Source: Aegilops tauschii subsp. strangulata
Taxonomy: Eukaryota > Streptophyta > Magnoliopsida > Poales > Poaceae
Assembly: GCF_002575655.3 (NCBI RefSeq)
Contig: NC_053037.3
Span: 147,571,207 to 147,635,206, forward strand
Direction of reading: 5' to 3'
Length of the DNA stretch: 64,000 bases
Below the pieces are notes generated by a model, which saw only the letters and a list, made by a program, of their open reading frames with translations, was not told the origin of the DNA and did not search any database. The translations under genes were made by a program, and so were the position numbers. Positions 45,227-57,400 of this stretch are shown here, one piece after another; position 1 is the first letter of the stretch; every line of letters begins with the position of its first letter.

Positions 45227-46363
45227 AGTAGGATTAGGATTACTCTATTACAAGTGGAGTCCTAGTCTTGCTTCCTTTGTAGGAGAATATTCCTTATGCC
45301 TTTTCTCTTAAGCCAGCCCACCGTAGTATGAGCCGGCCTTCTGGGCCTTGGGCCTTGTCTTCTATCTGACCCGCCGTTAGGGCCATCCGTGAGTCGCCAG
45401 GCCAGTGAGCCGCCAGACTCGTGAGTTACCAATCCTCTGGCGGGTTTATCAATGAAATGCCAAGTCCGACCGGGTTATACTTCCGGCCGGGTCATACCGT
45501 GGGGTATATCCCCAACATTAGCCCCCAGTTTCATTTGGATTTATCCATGTTAAACTGATCCTGCAACATAAACACAAGAACAAATTTGACAGGTTGTGCT
45601 CCGGGTTAAATATTATTGTAAGCCGGCACCTGATCATCCTTAAGTCCTTATCATTTCCTCCTGGATGCATACTCAAGATATTTATAGCAAATCTCCTTTA
45701 ACAGATATGTCCAAACCGTGCCAATGCAAAAAATCCAGGCACTTCTTCTAAAAAATCCGGATCAATAAGCCAGCTTCATAACCAATTTGCTAACATTGGC
45801 TCTTGTAGAGAAATATTATAAGAAATAATCCATTTGAGTCGGCTTTCAATGCTCTGACTTGACAAAAAATATTGGTCTTGAAATATTCAACTGATATTCA
45901 GCCGGCTTAAAGATGTAAATCTTGCCGACCTATGATTGCCAAATTTGCCGGGTTATAAATAAATGATGCCGGGTCATGTAATTGTTGCTGATGCCGGGTT
46001 AATCTTATGAAGACGCCGGGTCATAAACTTTGCAGATTTCTCTGATAATAATATAATACCTGATTTGCTCAAAACTGAGAATTTGAAGTTATTCCTCCCT
46101 TATATGCATATCACCTATAGCCCCCAACTGCTGGGTTGTCGTTCTTGCAGCAACCTGGGACTTATAATTGCCTTATGTTCATAAAAACTTCAACCAGTAT
46201 AGCCCCCAAGGGCTGGGTCATTATGCAATAATGAGCAGGAACTTTGTAAATATGACCATGTAAACTTGAGCAGCAACGTGTAGCCCCCAAGGGCCGGCTC
46301 AGTAAGATAATACTGAGCTGGGACTTTATATATACTTCTTTGAAAAGAACATCATATGATGTA

Positions 46364-46436
46364 ACCCCATCATGGGGCTTGAACCCATGTCCATAAGGTT
46401 AAGAGCTTTGTGCTTTACCAACTAAGCAGTGGATCC
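46364..46436 (-). tRNA. tRNA-Lys(CTT)-like sequence, decayed acceptor stem
   Basis: On the minus strand the D arm GCTTAGTTGGTAAAGC, the anticodon loop CTCTTAA (anticodon CTT) with flanking AAGC/CCTT, and the T arm ATGGGTTCAAGCCCCAT follow the plant tRNA-Lys layout at correct spacing. The 7-base acceptor arms (GGATCCA and GATGGGG) do not pair well. I read it as a tRNA pseudogene embedded in the retrotransposon, sense to the element. Confidence 0.55.
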
Positions 46437-47354
46437 TTCAATATAATAGATTATGACTTGTGTACCTTGAATTATTGACAGGAGCAATTGGTAGCCCCCA
46501 AGGGCCGGCTCATTATAATGTGATGAGTCGGGTCTTCAATAAGTTGATCAATAAAATGACTTTACATTAGCCCCCAAGTGCCATGGTGCATGCTGGCAGT
46601 GACATGGAACTTACCTATTTGATATAACCTTAACTTGAATAATATAGCCCCCAAGTGCCGGGTCGTAAGCCTGCAGCGACTCGGGACTATTCCCTCCATT
46701 GTGCTGAAGCGACTTTAAAGACCTCCATCATAATATTGATAATCATAATAAAAATCCAGCCATGTTGGCTATTCAAGATTTGAATAATATAATCTTATCG
46801 GTTGACAAGTAGATCCGAAGTTCAAATTCTCGGCGGCTCTTGGCCGATGGCGACTTAATGCGCATTCATTGTAAGCCGGAATTTCATAACCCGGTGGCTT
46901 ATAGCCTTTGAGAAAATCAAGAATTGATAACCCTTTTGAGACACCAATTTCAATCTTTGATGATGGGGTTGAACTTAATCATTTATGTAAGTCATAGCCA
47001 TGTAAATCCTGCACAGAGCTTAAACAACATATGCCCTGGCGACTTAACGTCAAAAGCCAGGGCGGGTAACCATCCAAATATAGTTTTATCCTGCACACAA
47101 GTAGATCACAAGAACCCTGTGATATTGAATTTTCACTGCCGGTTTATGTGACCTGTGCAGTAAGGGTGATAACCCAATCTTTAGAAATCAAGACTTCCAA
47201 ATGTTTATGATTGTCATATGATGGCGACTTGTCATCCAAAGTCAAGCCGGGTTAATCGAAGCCACATATATGCTTCAGATATGAAAAAAAGGGTCTCAAG
47301 ACAAAATCAAAGATCGCTTTCAAAAAACTTAAGCCAAATAGAAAGAAAAATTGG

Positions 47355-47805
47355 GGCTTCTGATTCGAATACGATTAGTAAACCGCTCCAAAGGGGTTAA
47401 GCTAGGATTCGAATACGATCATGTAGCCCCCAGTGGCTTTGGCATTGCGCCGATCAAGAGGGTACCGACAACTATGTTCTCTTTGGTTCGAATGCGACCT
47501 ATGTTTGAACAGGAAGCCCCCTAATGATCTTGAGAGTTTTTTAACGACTCTGATTCGAATACGATCCAAGTCGATTCCCAAAAGGGGTTGAGCTATGATT
47601 CGAATACGATCAAGAAGCCCCCTAGTGAGCTCGGCAGTGTGCCGATCAAGAGGGTACCGACAACTATGTTCTCTTTGGTTCGAATACGACCTATATTTGA
47701 ACAGGAAGCCCCCTAGTGATCATGAGAATATTTAACGACTCTGATTCAAATACGATCAGGGTCATACCAAAAAGGGTTAAGCTAAATTCGAATACGATCA
47801 GCTCC
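47355..47805. repeat. Array of eight ATTCGAATACGATC motifs
   Basis: GATTCGAATACGATC or close variants occur near 47361, 47406, 47491, 47551, 47596, 47681, 47741 and 47789, at two alternating spacings of about 45 and 85-90 bases. Each contains the palindrome ATTCGAAT. AAGCCCCCTA accompanies several. Confidence 0.8.
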
Positions 47806-47869
47806 CAATGGTCATTAAAGCAGGGTACCTATGTTTGAGTTATGCTTTGTAACAGACTCTCTTTGGTCC

Positions 47870-48130
47870 CTGTAATTTTTCCTGAGAACTCGAACTTTGC
47901 GAGAGATAAATTCTTTTTGGACCGGAAATTCTTAAACCAGATATTGAGAGTTTCAAAGCGTGGTGATAGACAAATTTACCTTGAACCGGATTTTGAACCG
48001 GATTTGAGAGCTTCAAAGCTTTGTGGCAGATAAATTTCATTTGAACCAGATTTTAAACCGGATATTAAGAGCTTCAGTGCTTTGTGGGAGATGTCAAGTC
48101 TCTTGATCCGGATCTAAACCGGAATCCTTC
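47870..48130. repeat. Three diverged ~70-bp repeats with AACCGGAT
   Basis: TGAACCGGATTTGAGAGCTTC, AAGCTTTGTGGCAGATAAATTT and variants repeat at about 47930, 48000 and 48060. Confidence 0.7.
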
Positions 48131-48659
48131 TTTTTAAGCCGGAAATTTCTGACGGCCTTTAAATTTTTTCCTCCAATGACCCGGAGTTCTTGAATGCATT
48201 GAAACCGACCAATGCTGCCGAGTCATATCATTGTAGCCCCCGAGTCTCAAGACGACTCGAGGAGTTGGCTTTGAGATTCTCCATATTGACCATAGATAAG
48301 GTGTATATCATTGGTGTTGATAGCGCGATGTGAATCCACAAAAGGTTGAGGTGACTGCGGCGGGTTATAAATGATCCTGTATGAGCTATGTCAGCAACTC
48401 ACCCAATGGTCCCTTCCAACTGGTTGTTTGAAGTTAACCAAACTGTAGTGGCGGTGACTTGTGCGCCTGCCCATTTGAACCATCCAGTGCAGACGGCGGC
48501 TGATAATACATGATAATTTGCCTCCAATTTTGTTGGAAGAAAAATCGGACTTCCCAAGCAGTGACTTGCTCATACTCAATAATCAGCTCACGTAGACGGG
48601 TGCGGCCCGGTATGTTGATATAAACCAGGCCGCGAGAGACAGATGGTAAAAACAACTGT

Positions 48660-49200
48660 AGCATCAGAGGTGGTACAGACAGATGAGTTGGTCACGACGT
48701 TGTAAACCGGTGTGGTCGGGTGAGTCAATCGCCGGCGTGGTAAGCCGCGCGGATGGGCAAGTCAACCACGTCGTGTTGATGTAGTGAACAATTTTCCTAC
48801 ATCAAAAACATCACAAACCAGAGTAATTGCTCTTTTTTAAAGAAAACAATATATAATATATAAAAATTTACTACATTGATTTCACCTACTATGTCAGGCC
48901 AGAAATTATCCACCGCGGAGTTGATGATCATCACGGTGAAGCTGAAATCAATCATGGCCGAGTCGGCCGCGGGAGCAGACAGATGAGCCGGCCGCGGCGT
49001 TGTAATCCGGTGCGGTCGGGCAAGTTCTCCTCCGCGTTGTAAACCGGCGCGGACGCATGAACCGGCGGCGAGGGCGGACGGGCGAGACATCTGTGGCGTT
49101 GTAAGGTGGTGCGGACGGGCGAGTCGGTTGGCGCGTTGAGGTAAACCGGACTGCGATACGCGTGTCCGTGAAGCTGCGCGGCCCAACCGAACATGCCTCC
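48660..49200. repeat. GTTGTAAACCGG-type degenerate repeats
   Basis: GCGTTGTAAACCGG(C/T)GCGG(A/T)CGG units recur about six times on the plus strand in two groups (48690-48780 and 48980-49150), separated by about 200 bp of AT-rich sequence. The minus-strand frame of 197 residues across them (49390-48797) is repeat-driven and I do not call it a gene. Confidence 0.6.
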
Positions 49201-50443
49201 ACGGTGTAATACCACCCCTTTTTCTTTTAATAGCCGTCCTGCATAAAAATATTACAGGCCAGAGTAATTGCTCTTCTTGATTAAAATATGTACTAAAAGT
49301 AGATAGAAACAATAGCACCTGGTCTGTTTTATCAGATGAACACAAACGCTGGCATTGAATAATGCTGGACAGCGTTAGACGCAGTAGCACCCACTTGGCC
49401 CCTTTTTTTATTCCATATATCTGATCTGATGCTCCACTAGCACTTTGTAGTTACATGGATCAGTAGTGCTAGCACTGTCTTGGGAACGAGCTATCGCATC
49501 TTCACGTGGACCCTTCCTTTGATGTTTTCAAAACTCCACACAACTTTTGCTAATGGATTTTCAGCGTGGATGTAGTAACAGGGCGGCGAGTGGCACGTGC
49601 ATCCATCGGGTGGCGCTTTGTAACCAAACACTTTAGGCTGCACGTCTCCCGTGTCTCCTGTTGCAGACAGAGTGCGAGCTTTGGCGGGTCAACGGACGCG
49701 GCCGACGCGCAGTAGGCAGAGGAAACGTCTGAGGCGGGTCAGTACGGCGGCTTGCGGCAAGGTCTCCTAAGCAGCAATGACGGAGTCCGGGTCTTCGAAG
49801 AGTATGACAACTGTGCAAATCACTTAGGCCTTTGTGATGGCACATCAGTCCGATTTTGTATTGTATTAGTAGTACAATCCGTACATAGCCGGCCTGATCT
49901 CCTTTTCTTGATCCACTTGAATATCCTCTCAATCGATGCAGCAGCCGTGCGTACATATGATCCATCGGCGGCCGACGCCATTTTTTTCCCTTTTTTTCTC
50001 GCTGCAACAGCAGCATACGCACATGCGGTCGGTGACGTGCGCGCTTGGGTCTCCGGCCATGCTTTTTGATTCTTCTTTTGTATAATGACGTGTAGTAGTA
50101 CCAGCAGCTACGGTTTGGAAGTAGTATAATTAGCGGCAACAAAACACGCGGATATCGACGCATTGATCAAACCGGAACGCTGCCTTGGGATTTCATCCAA
50201 TATATCTTTTCGTCTACAGAATAGTATTCGGACCACTGCACCGGGATTTTCTTGACCATCTCAATTGGCAACTTGCGGCGGTCCACGAAAACAATCTGGC
50301 TGGCGGATCAGTACGGCGCCTCCGGCGGCCGTTCGCAGCCTTTAGCTCTTGTCTTGTCCCGGTTCTTCTTCATTCGGCTGATCGCAAACTTCTCGAAACC
50401 CTAAGAACAGATCCCTCCAAGAACTCAACACCACCGTGCGCGA
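49201..50443. other. 5' internal region of the minus-strand retrotransposon
   Basis: In element orientation this follows the primer site. It contains no recognisable coding sequence; a minus-strand frame of 176 residues (50163-49633) has no family features. Confidence 0.45.
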
Positions 50444-50461
50444 GCCCCACGGTGGGCGCCA
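50444..50461 (-). promoter_or_regulatory. Primer-binding site of the minus-strand retrotransposon
   Basis: TGGCGCCCACCGTGGGGC begins two bases inside the LTR edge at 50464. It fixes the element's direction as right to left. Confidence 0.8.
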
Positions 50462-51210
50462 ACTGTCGTGGAATTGTCACGGCAGATGTCCTTGGTGTGA
50501 GGACTTAGACGCGAGGCCAACACATCTGTGGTAGCTTGAGAGGGGTTGGGCGGAATCGAGAGACGCAACATAAGACAAGGATTTAGACAGCTTCGGGCCC
50601 CGGGAAACATCATCCGGTAATAACCCTACATGTTGTTTGTGGCTAGGTCTCATTGTGATCATGAGGGAGACGCCGCATAAGCCGGCTCCCCTTTGTTGTG
50701 TCTAGCCTTAATGATTGTTTCTTCCCCCCTCTCTCTTTGGGGAGCCCTGCCCCTCCTTATATAAGTAGAAGGGGCGGGTTACATGACTAAGCCTAGTAGG
50801 ATTAGGATTGCTCTATTACAAGTGGAGTCCTAGTCTTGCTTCCTTTGTAGGAGAATATTCCTTATGCCTTTTCTCTTAAGCCAGCCCACCGTAGTATGAG
50901 CCGGCCTTCTGGGCCTTGGGCCTTGTCTTCTATCTGACCCGCCGTTAGGGCCATCCGTGAGTCGCCAGGCCAGTGAGCTGCTAGACTCGTGAGTTGCGAA
51001 TCCTCTGGCGGGTTTATCAATGAAACGCCAAGTCCGACTGGGTTATACTTCCGGCCGGGTCATACCGCGGGGTATATCCCCGACACCAGGAGACCTGGAG
51101 AGTGGGAGAAGAGATGTGTGCATGCCCGAGAGACAAAGTGATAAGAGACCTATATTGGGGTCCAGACTTTAGAAGAGAGGGGGTTTTAATGTGCTCATGT
51201 GTTCGTGTTT

Positions 51211-51282
51211 GGGGGAGAGAACGGCGTGTGTGTGGGGGGCGGGGGGGGGGGGGGGCGACGGAAGGGGTGGGGTTGGGGGGTT
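51211..51282 (+). repeat. G-run tract with quadruplex potential
   Basis: Runs of 5, 6, 15, 4, 4 and 6 G lie in about 70 bases (GGGGGG C G15 at 51234-51255, then GGGGTGGGGTTGGGGGG). Confidence 0.85.
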
Positions 51283-51299
51283 GGCTTCAGATAATGAGT

Positions 51300-52020
51300 T
51301 AGGTGTCTATATTTGAGGGACTTTACCGTAATTGAGATATATATGGTCAATAGTATGTGCACTCATGGTTGATCAATTTGTTTCACAGTTTGGACTATGA
51401 GATAACGATACTTTTGAACATGCGTGATATACCTTGATGTACCTGAGTTACAAACCTAAGATTGGAATTTTGGAATTTGACTCCATCATTATCTTTAGTA
51501 ATTCATTTAAACGGAGGTACATTTTTAAGCCGGGATTTCGTGATTTCAAATTGATATATCAAACCTAGAGATATACACATACGGGCATGTTCAAACTTTA
51601 TAATCATCCACTTTATTCATACACATACACATTTTTGCTTTTGTCGTCATATTTAGGATAAACACATTTGGAATTTCATTTGAATTGGACCGTATGATGG
51701 TATTTACTTGTACTAGCTCGATGATTCATATTTGAATTGAATGGACAATCTAAGTTTCGAGTTGGAGGCATTGATTTACAAAACTTGCACTTTTTTGCGT
51801 GCAAAAAAATAAATTCTCGGCCATGATATCATAGTCGGTCGTACAAGAGCAGAACACTTATAATTTCAGGCGCCAAAAGCTTTCAAACTTCCCGCTCACA
51901 TCGAAATATCTCGCGCCCGAAAGTTTAGCCCTACGATATTCCTGTTTTACCCCTGCCACATGAACGGAAAAGGGCTGCTTTGGTAACTCCATTGTTTTCC
52001 CCTCTTTGCCCCCAACATTC
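51300..52020. other. Spacer upstream of the gene-like locus
   Basis: AT-rich sequence without open frames, ending in a stretch with CCGCTCACATCGAAAT and CCTGTTTTACCCCTGCC that could be the promoter of the following exons. Confidence 0.35.
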
Positions 52021-54540
52021 TTCCCCAGAGCCCCTCCCCTTCCCCTCCCCGACCCCCCAACCACGGCAAGCCGCTGAATCTAGTCCTCTGCCGCAGCGGT
52101 GGACCTCACACCCCGCCGGATCTACCTTCCGCACCTTGGAACCCCCAACTGCCAACTCACCACTTCACCGGAGCCGCTTCACCGACTGGCTTGTCCGCCG
52201 CTCCAAATCTCCTTGACCGCCGTCATGGTGCACCCCACCGGATGTGCTTAACCAGCACCCTCGTCCACCATAGTGTAGCTTCACTGACTCCCTTGTCCGC
52301 CCCATCGCTGGCCCTTCATACAAGCTCTCGTCCGCCGCAACAGATCTGCCTCACCGAAAGCACTGTACACCGCGCTCGCCGAAGCCATCGTCCACTGCAT
52401 CGGACCCGCTCCACGGACGCCATATTTAACTCCACCGGCCCTGCTTTACTGACAGCGCAGCCTCATCAGGTTATTTCGATTTGTACTCCTTCGGTTTTTC
52501 TCTTCTTTATCGTGCAACTGTTCACTTACCACAGATGAGCTTTCTTGTATGTCGACAGGCGCCGCAACCGAAGCACCAGAGCTGCTTCAGCGATGGTGAC
52601 AGCCGGCCCAAACTCAACCACAACACAAGCACCATCGACGATCCTTAGCTATCAAGTATGACAACGATACCCATATGCCGCCGAGAATCAGGTACTATTA
52701 TCCAACGGCCGGCGCCTACATTCACTTTCTTAGCATAAGCACCGCACCTTTGAATTTCTTCAGGGCATCATTCAATTTTTCATGAGACGCGTTATTCTGC
52801 TTGAATCGGTAGGGCCATATTTCTGACAGTGAACATGTTACATGTGCTAAATTACATACCAGTTCACATATAGTTAATATGCTTTAGTTTTGTCCTAAGT
52901 ATTACTGTACTTCCTAGATATCACTGCCTACTATTTTACTTCTTGCATGCTATATTTATGATAATGGTGTTGTTCTGATGCCACCTGTTGGTGCCATCAG
53001 ACTGCTTCATGTTCTCTATGCTTAATTACACATCAGCAAACTAGCATGTGGTTCCACTGCTTTTTGTTCATTTTACCCTACATTTTCTGATGCTAGCTAT
53101 TACATCACTGCTCCGAGCCACTGTTCATTACTTTTTTGTGTGTTCTTGATCTTCCCAAGTTGCATGACTAATTTGATGCTTTTGTTAATTATGGAGCTGC
53201 CAACCCCATCAAGCAAAATATTTGTTCTTTTGGGGCTGGCACCTCGAACAAGCATAAAAATTAGAGCGAAGCAGATATCGTGTAAGCACACACCCTTCTT
53301 TCATTAATTTAGATGAACCATTGACGATCAATTCGAATGAGTGCATGCGATTAAAATTAATTTTACCAAAATAGAGGGTGCAGAATAAACAACAACAACT
53401 AGATTTGCAACCACGGGATGCTGACGATATCTTCAAAGAACATTGCAACAGCAGCGAGGCTTCACAGCAACATATGGTAAGCCAGTGTGTTTTAGTACAT
53501 GTGAAATGTAATGCTTGTGGGCTGCTTTCTTGGCTTGTGCCCTCAACCTGTAATCCTATAGAATTACAAATAGTTTAGTTGTCTGCTCTGCTGTATTGCT
53601 TGATTCGAATGCTTGTTTGTTACTTGTTAGGCTATACCTGAGTTGGCCAATATGTCAGCAGTGCCTGCTGTACTATCGTAAAGAAATGCATGCCTGTCTC
53701 ATTTGAGTCCTTAACTTTTCCTCTCAACTTCATCACAAGACTGTCTTCGTAGTTTATATGAGGCCACACTGTTAAGTGCTTTCTCAGATTATTTCAACTG
53801 CTTAGATGCCTTGGCAACTTAAATATAGCGAAGGTACACTCCCTTTCAACTAGGGATGTCAACTGGGTCCCGTTTAATCCCGATTAAAGTCCACTAGTGG
53901 TATGATAGTTCAAAAGAGTTTTTGTTTTTTAAGGAAAATGAACTAGGGAACTAGCAAAAACTAACTAGATGGGACTGGCGGATGTCGTTTATTTGCCACT
54001 TACATCCCTAGTTTCATCTTACCATTTTAATTTCTTTTTGGTTGATGCTGCTTTGAACCATTTAAATATAGCTTGCCATGCTCGGCAATAATTCATCTGT
54101 CGTTTACCATGTAAGCTTACTGCCTGGATCATACGATAACTATCTCTTACTTATGTCCAGCAGAAACCCTTCAGGATGCCGTTCACACTATGACACAATG
54201 CACAACCCCATAATCTATTTGTGGAAGCAGTGCGCCATCCATGTTACCAGATGGTAGCAGTTCAGAGGCAACACCACCGGAGAGCAGTCTGAGCACAGAT
54301 ATTATAGTTCTTGAGGCTCTACTAGAGGAAGAAAGAGATGGTGTGGCTGCCATGAATGAGGTAATCTTGATCTTGAGGCTAGAAATTATGCAATTAGTTG
54401 CACACATTATGCAAGAAACCCAAGAATTGGAGGAAGTAAAAATGTTGCATTTGAAGACAGAGGAGGTCCTGTTGTTTCTGCTATCTGAAGCCCAGGGTAA
54501 TCCCAGTTCTTCTCTAGATACCAGTTGAAATTGTCAATAG
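52021..54540 (+). other. Gene-like exons of unknown function (5' part)
   Basis: Candidate exons with canonical borders: a C-rich 5' exon ending ATCAG|GTTATT (near 52470), 52559-52691 (ACAG|GCG ... TCAG|GTACTA), and 53373-53474 (ending CATATG|GTAAGC; reads QPRDADDIFKEHCNSSEASQ). The frame 54241-54528 (MLPDGSSSEATPPESS, then LEALLEEERDGVAAMNE) is leucine- and glutamate-rich and probably a coiled coil. The frames do not all join, so either exons are missing or the gene is decayed. I do not recognise the family. Confidence 0.3.
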
Positions 54541-55009
54541 ATTATTGTACTTGCATGTTGTGTCATGTCTCTGAATGGATTATGTTGTAAGACCCCCTAT
54601 GTTGTCCATGTGTTGTAATGATCCGAATTTTTTAGGCGAGGTAATCCTCAGTACTTGTATGATTGACATAAGGTGAACTATTTTTCGTGTGAGCATATTG
54701 TATTGGATGAAATAACTGTTCGACTCAAAGTGTATCCAACCTATTGAATTCGAAGATCACGGCATTTCTAAATCATAATCATATATAAAGGTGGAATAAA
54801 TCTTTGTTGTGGTTTTGAAGAAATAAATAACATAACATAGAATTATTCGTGGATATTCGTAATCGAATACAAATTGGATTTGAATTTAGTTGCCAGGGCC
54901 CAGGGCAAACGTGAATGCTAATTCTCCCCAGTTTTGAATGAAGCGGCTAAACACCCACTATCATTTGTGGGCTGCCTCAAGCAAGTGTTTGCGAGATGGA
55001 AATTACTGT

Positions 55010-55560
55010 CTACCCTTGATACTTTGACATCCTTATCGACCGGATTTACACTGCAGTCTATATGGGTAGACTAGTAACTTCAATCAGACGTGACACGACC
55101 GCCTCTGAGCCCATTACGACATGGTGGGCGCCAAACGTGAGCGGCAAAACACATTTGATTCAAGCTCGTCCGAAAGACATGTGTCTCTTCCTCCATTTCC
55201 CCATTCATACATGATGGGCGGAAAAAAAACTCTCCTCGCCCAAAATCGATGTAGGCAAATATTTTAAATAGGGGCAGATGTGTAACTTCCCTCAGACGTG
55301 ACACAACTGCCCTACCTGTTGCCCCGTTCATACACCGTGGAAGGCAAAACACCCTCTCCTCGCCCGAAATTGCTACCGGCAAATTTTTGGGAGATGCGAG
55401 ATTACCGTCCAATCCCCAACCGACGTGATGTCTGAAATTTTAAACAGGGGATAAGTTCATAACTTTCCCACATTTCAGACAAGTGCGTCCCAAAGTTTGA
55501 GATCCCCCCTCTATTTCCCCATTCATACACCGTCGGCTCCACAACAACCTCCCCACTGCG
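55010..55560. repeat. Three or four imperfect tandem repeats (~200 bp)
   Basis: TCAGACGTGACAC, CCCATTCATACA(C)..GGTGGGC and AAAACA..CTCTCCTCGCCC recur in the same order around 55080, 55290 and 55460. Confidence 0.6.
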
Positions 55561-55904
55561 GCCAGCCTCCTCCGTCCGCCACCCCATCCTCCACCTTGCT
55601 GGAGCCGCTACCCCGTCATCCACTGCAGGAGATGGACGTCTCTCATCCACGACGCTGGACCAGGATCCTTTCATCACGTCCTCTCGCTTCATCAGCGCTG
55701 TCGTCCACCTTGTCATTGCCATTCCTACGACCGCCTCATCCACGGCAACATGATTTATCCCCCTACCCGGCCGTCTGCCGTCTAAAGTCTTCTTCCCAGC
55801 CGTCGATAGCCATCGCACCTGCAGCACCCTCAACGTATCAGCAGGGGCCTACACGGCGTCGCAAGAGAGGTGGTACTCTTCCATATGTGCTTAAGTAATT
55901 GATC

Positions 55905-56935
55905 TCACCCGGAAAATAGATCGTAAATTGTTTACTGTACTTTTCTTGTCTGTACCAAATCATGGTGGCTAGTTGAAAGCAAACATTTGTTGTGAAGTAG
56001 CCCTGTCCGGTTTGCACCTTCAAATCCGCCATGGCACGGGCACTATACTCGTAAAGCTTATGGTTTTCCCCCTTTATATTCACTACCATCATCGTAGGTG
56101 CTTCGTGTCGTGCTAGCACTGCTCCTCAAGACCTCAACCCATCAAGAAAAACAACATGCCACTCATAATTCCAAAGCTTAGGTGTTGAAATACGAATCTG
56201 ATATGATGCTCATATTACTAAAACAAAGAATGTTTAATTGGTCACCAAATGTTCCTATATTCGTTTCGAAAAGCATGTGCGCTACCCACTGGTCCAGCTA
56301 GTTCCACTTTCCTGATTTTACTCTTGATGCTTAGGGTTTTCCCCTTTTATCTACTATACTATGATCTGCGTAGGTGCTTTCTGTCGTACAAGCATGATTC
56401 CACCCTTCAAGCTAAACAACACAGGGCTTAGTTGTTCAAATATGATTGTGATATGATATTGATATTAGTTAACAGACACATTTAATTGGTTAGTTAAAGG
56501 TCCCACTTGAGTTTCCAAATGCATGTCGCGACATATAGAGAGACATCATAATTGCATTTCTTTGTCACTTGTTGACTGTACTTTCTTGTCCATACCAAAT
56601 CTTAGTTGTTATTTAAAAGCAAAGGTCGGTTGCTAACTACCCTTTGCGTGGTTTGCAGCTTCAGATCTTCCATCCCACTGCCATGGTCAACACTATACTC
56701 ATCATACTTACTGTTTCCCCATTTTATGATGACCACGATCAGCCTACGTGATTCGTGTCGTAATAGCACTTCTCCACCCATCAAGCTAAACAAGCTTAGT
56801 TGTACAAATTCAAATATGATATTATGCTGATATTAGTAAAATTGAGAGATGTTTAATTTGTCAGCTAAATGTTCCTACTTTAGTTTCGAAATGCATGTGA
56901 GCCACATATGGAGAGACCGGAAGGAATACTATTTC
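55905..56935. repeat. Three diverged tandem repeats (~300-370 bp)
   Basis: Common blocks in order: GTTTGCA(G/C)CTTCA, ACTATACTC, GTTTTCCCC..TTTAT, (C/G)TAGGTGCTT.GTGTCGT, CAAGCTAAACAA, GATATGATG..GATATTA, GTTTAATTGGT..AAATGTTCC and TTTCGAAATGCATGTG. Copies are at about 55930-56290, 56310-56550 and 56575-56910. Confidence 0.65.
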
Positions 56936-57400
56936 TCTGTGCGCTCTGGTTCTTCATCGGTGGGCAACCGACATTGTATAGAAAGACTTGTAATATCTTC
57001 AATCTGCTTGCTCTTCTGCTCTTCTTTAAGATGATCATCTTCTCTTCTTTAATAAGTATGTTCCTTCTTGGGAAGAGTAGCAGAGACATTTGCGGTCGAC
57101 TGGTCAGGTTGAGTTGTTCTCCCTTAGTATATTTTGAATCTGTCAGGTCAGGTCGACTTGTTCTTCTTTACTATATGTTGAAGCTGTCATCTGCGAAGTA
57201 TCATCACTTCTGGAGCTGCCATATTTTGAGTAGTAGGCCACATTATATTAATGCACACACCAAGTTACAGCATGCATGGCATCTCTCAGAAGAATTGCAG
57301 AGATAGCACAAAGGGGTTTACAGGGAGGCAATATTGGATTAGAATCACTTCTGCATTACAAACATAATCTCACTTGTTTTTATGTTTTCATGCATGTCAG

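Larger units (their letters stand above)
46131..48250 (-). repeat. Dispersed TTGGGGGCTA motif family
   Basis: TAGCCCCCA(A/G) (minus TTGGGGGCTA) recurs at about 45519, 46120, 46201, 46281, 46492, 46568, 46646, 47423 and 48233, usually followed by (G/T)G(C/G)CGGGTC-like sequence. It is nearly identical to the element's own polypurine tract beside the 3' LTR. Confidence 0.75.
45227..51085 (-). mobile_element. Non-coding minus-strand LTR retrotransposon, 3' LTR truncated
   Basis: The complete LTR is 50464-51085 (622 bp, minus strand TGTCGGGGATATACC...CCACGACA). The minus-strand sequence next to it is a primer-binding site, TGGCGCCCACCGTGGGGC (50461-50444). The other LTR is only its first about 290 bases (45517-45227), preceded in element orientation by the polypurine GAAACTGGGGGCTA. 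The internal 4.9 kb has no gag or pol. The two LTR segments differ at about 9 of 289 positions. Such elements depend on others for replication. The truncation at 45227 abuts Athila-like sequence. Confidence 0.8.

Noticed and set aside
48797..49390. 197-residue minus-strand frame in the non-coding retrotransposon
   Set aside because: It follows the GTTGTAAACCGG repeats and has no conserved domain.
45518..50463. Plus-strand orientation for the 45-51 kb element
   Set aside because: The primer-binding site lies inside the 50464 edge and the polypurine tract beside 45517, which only fits the minus strand.
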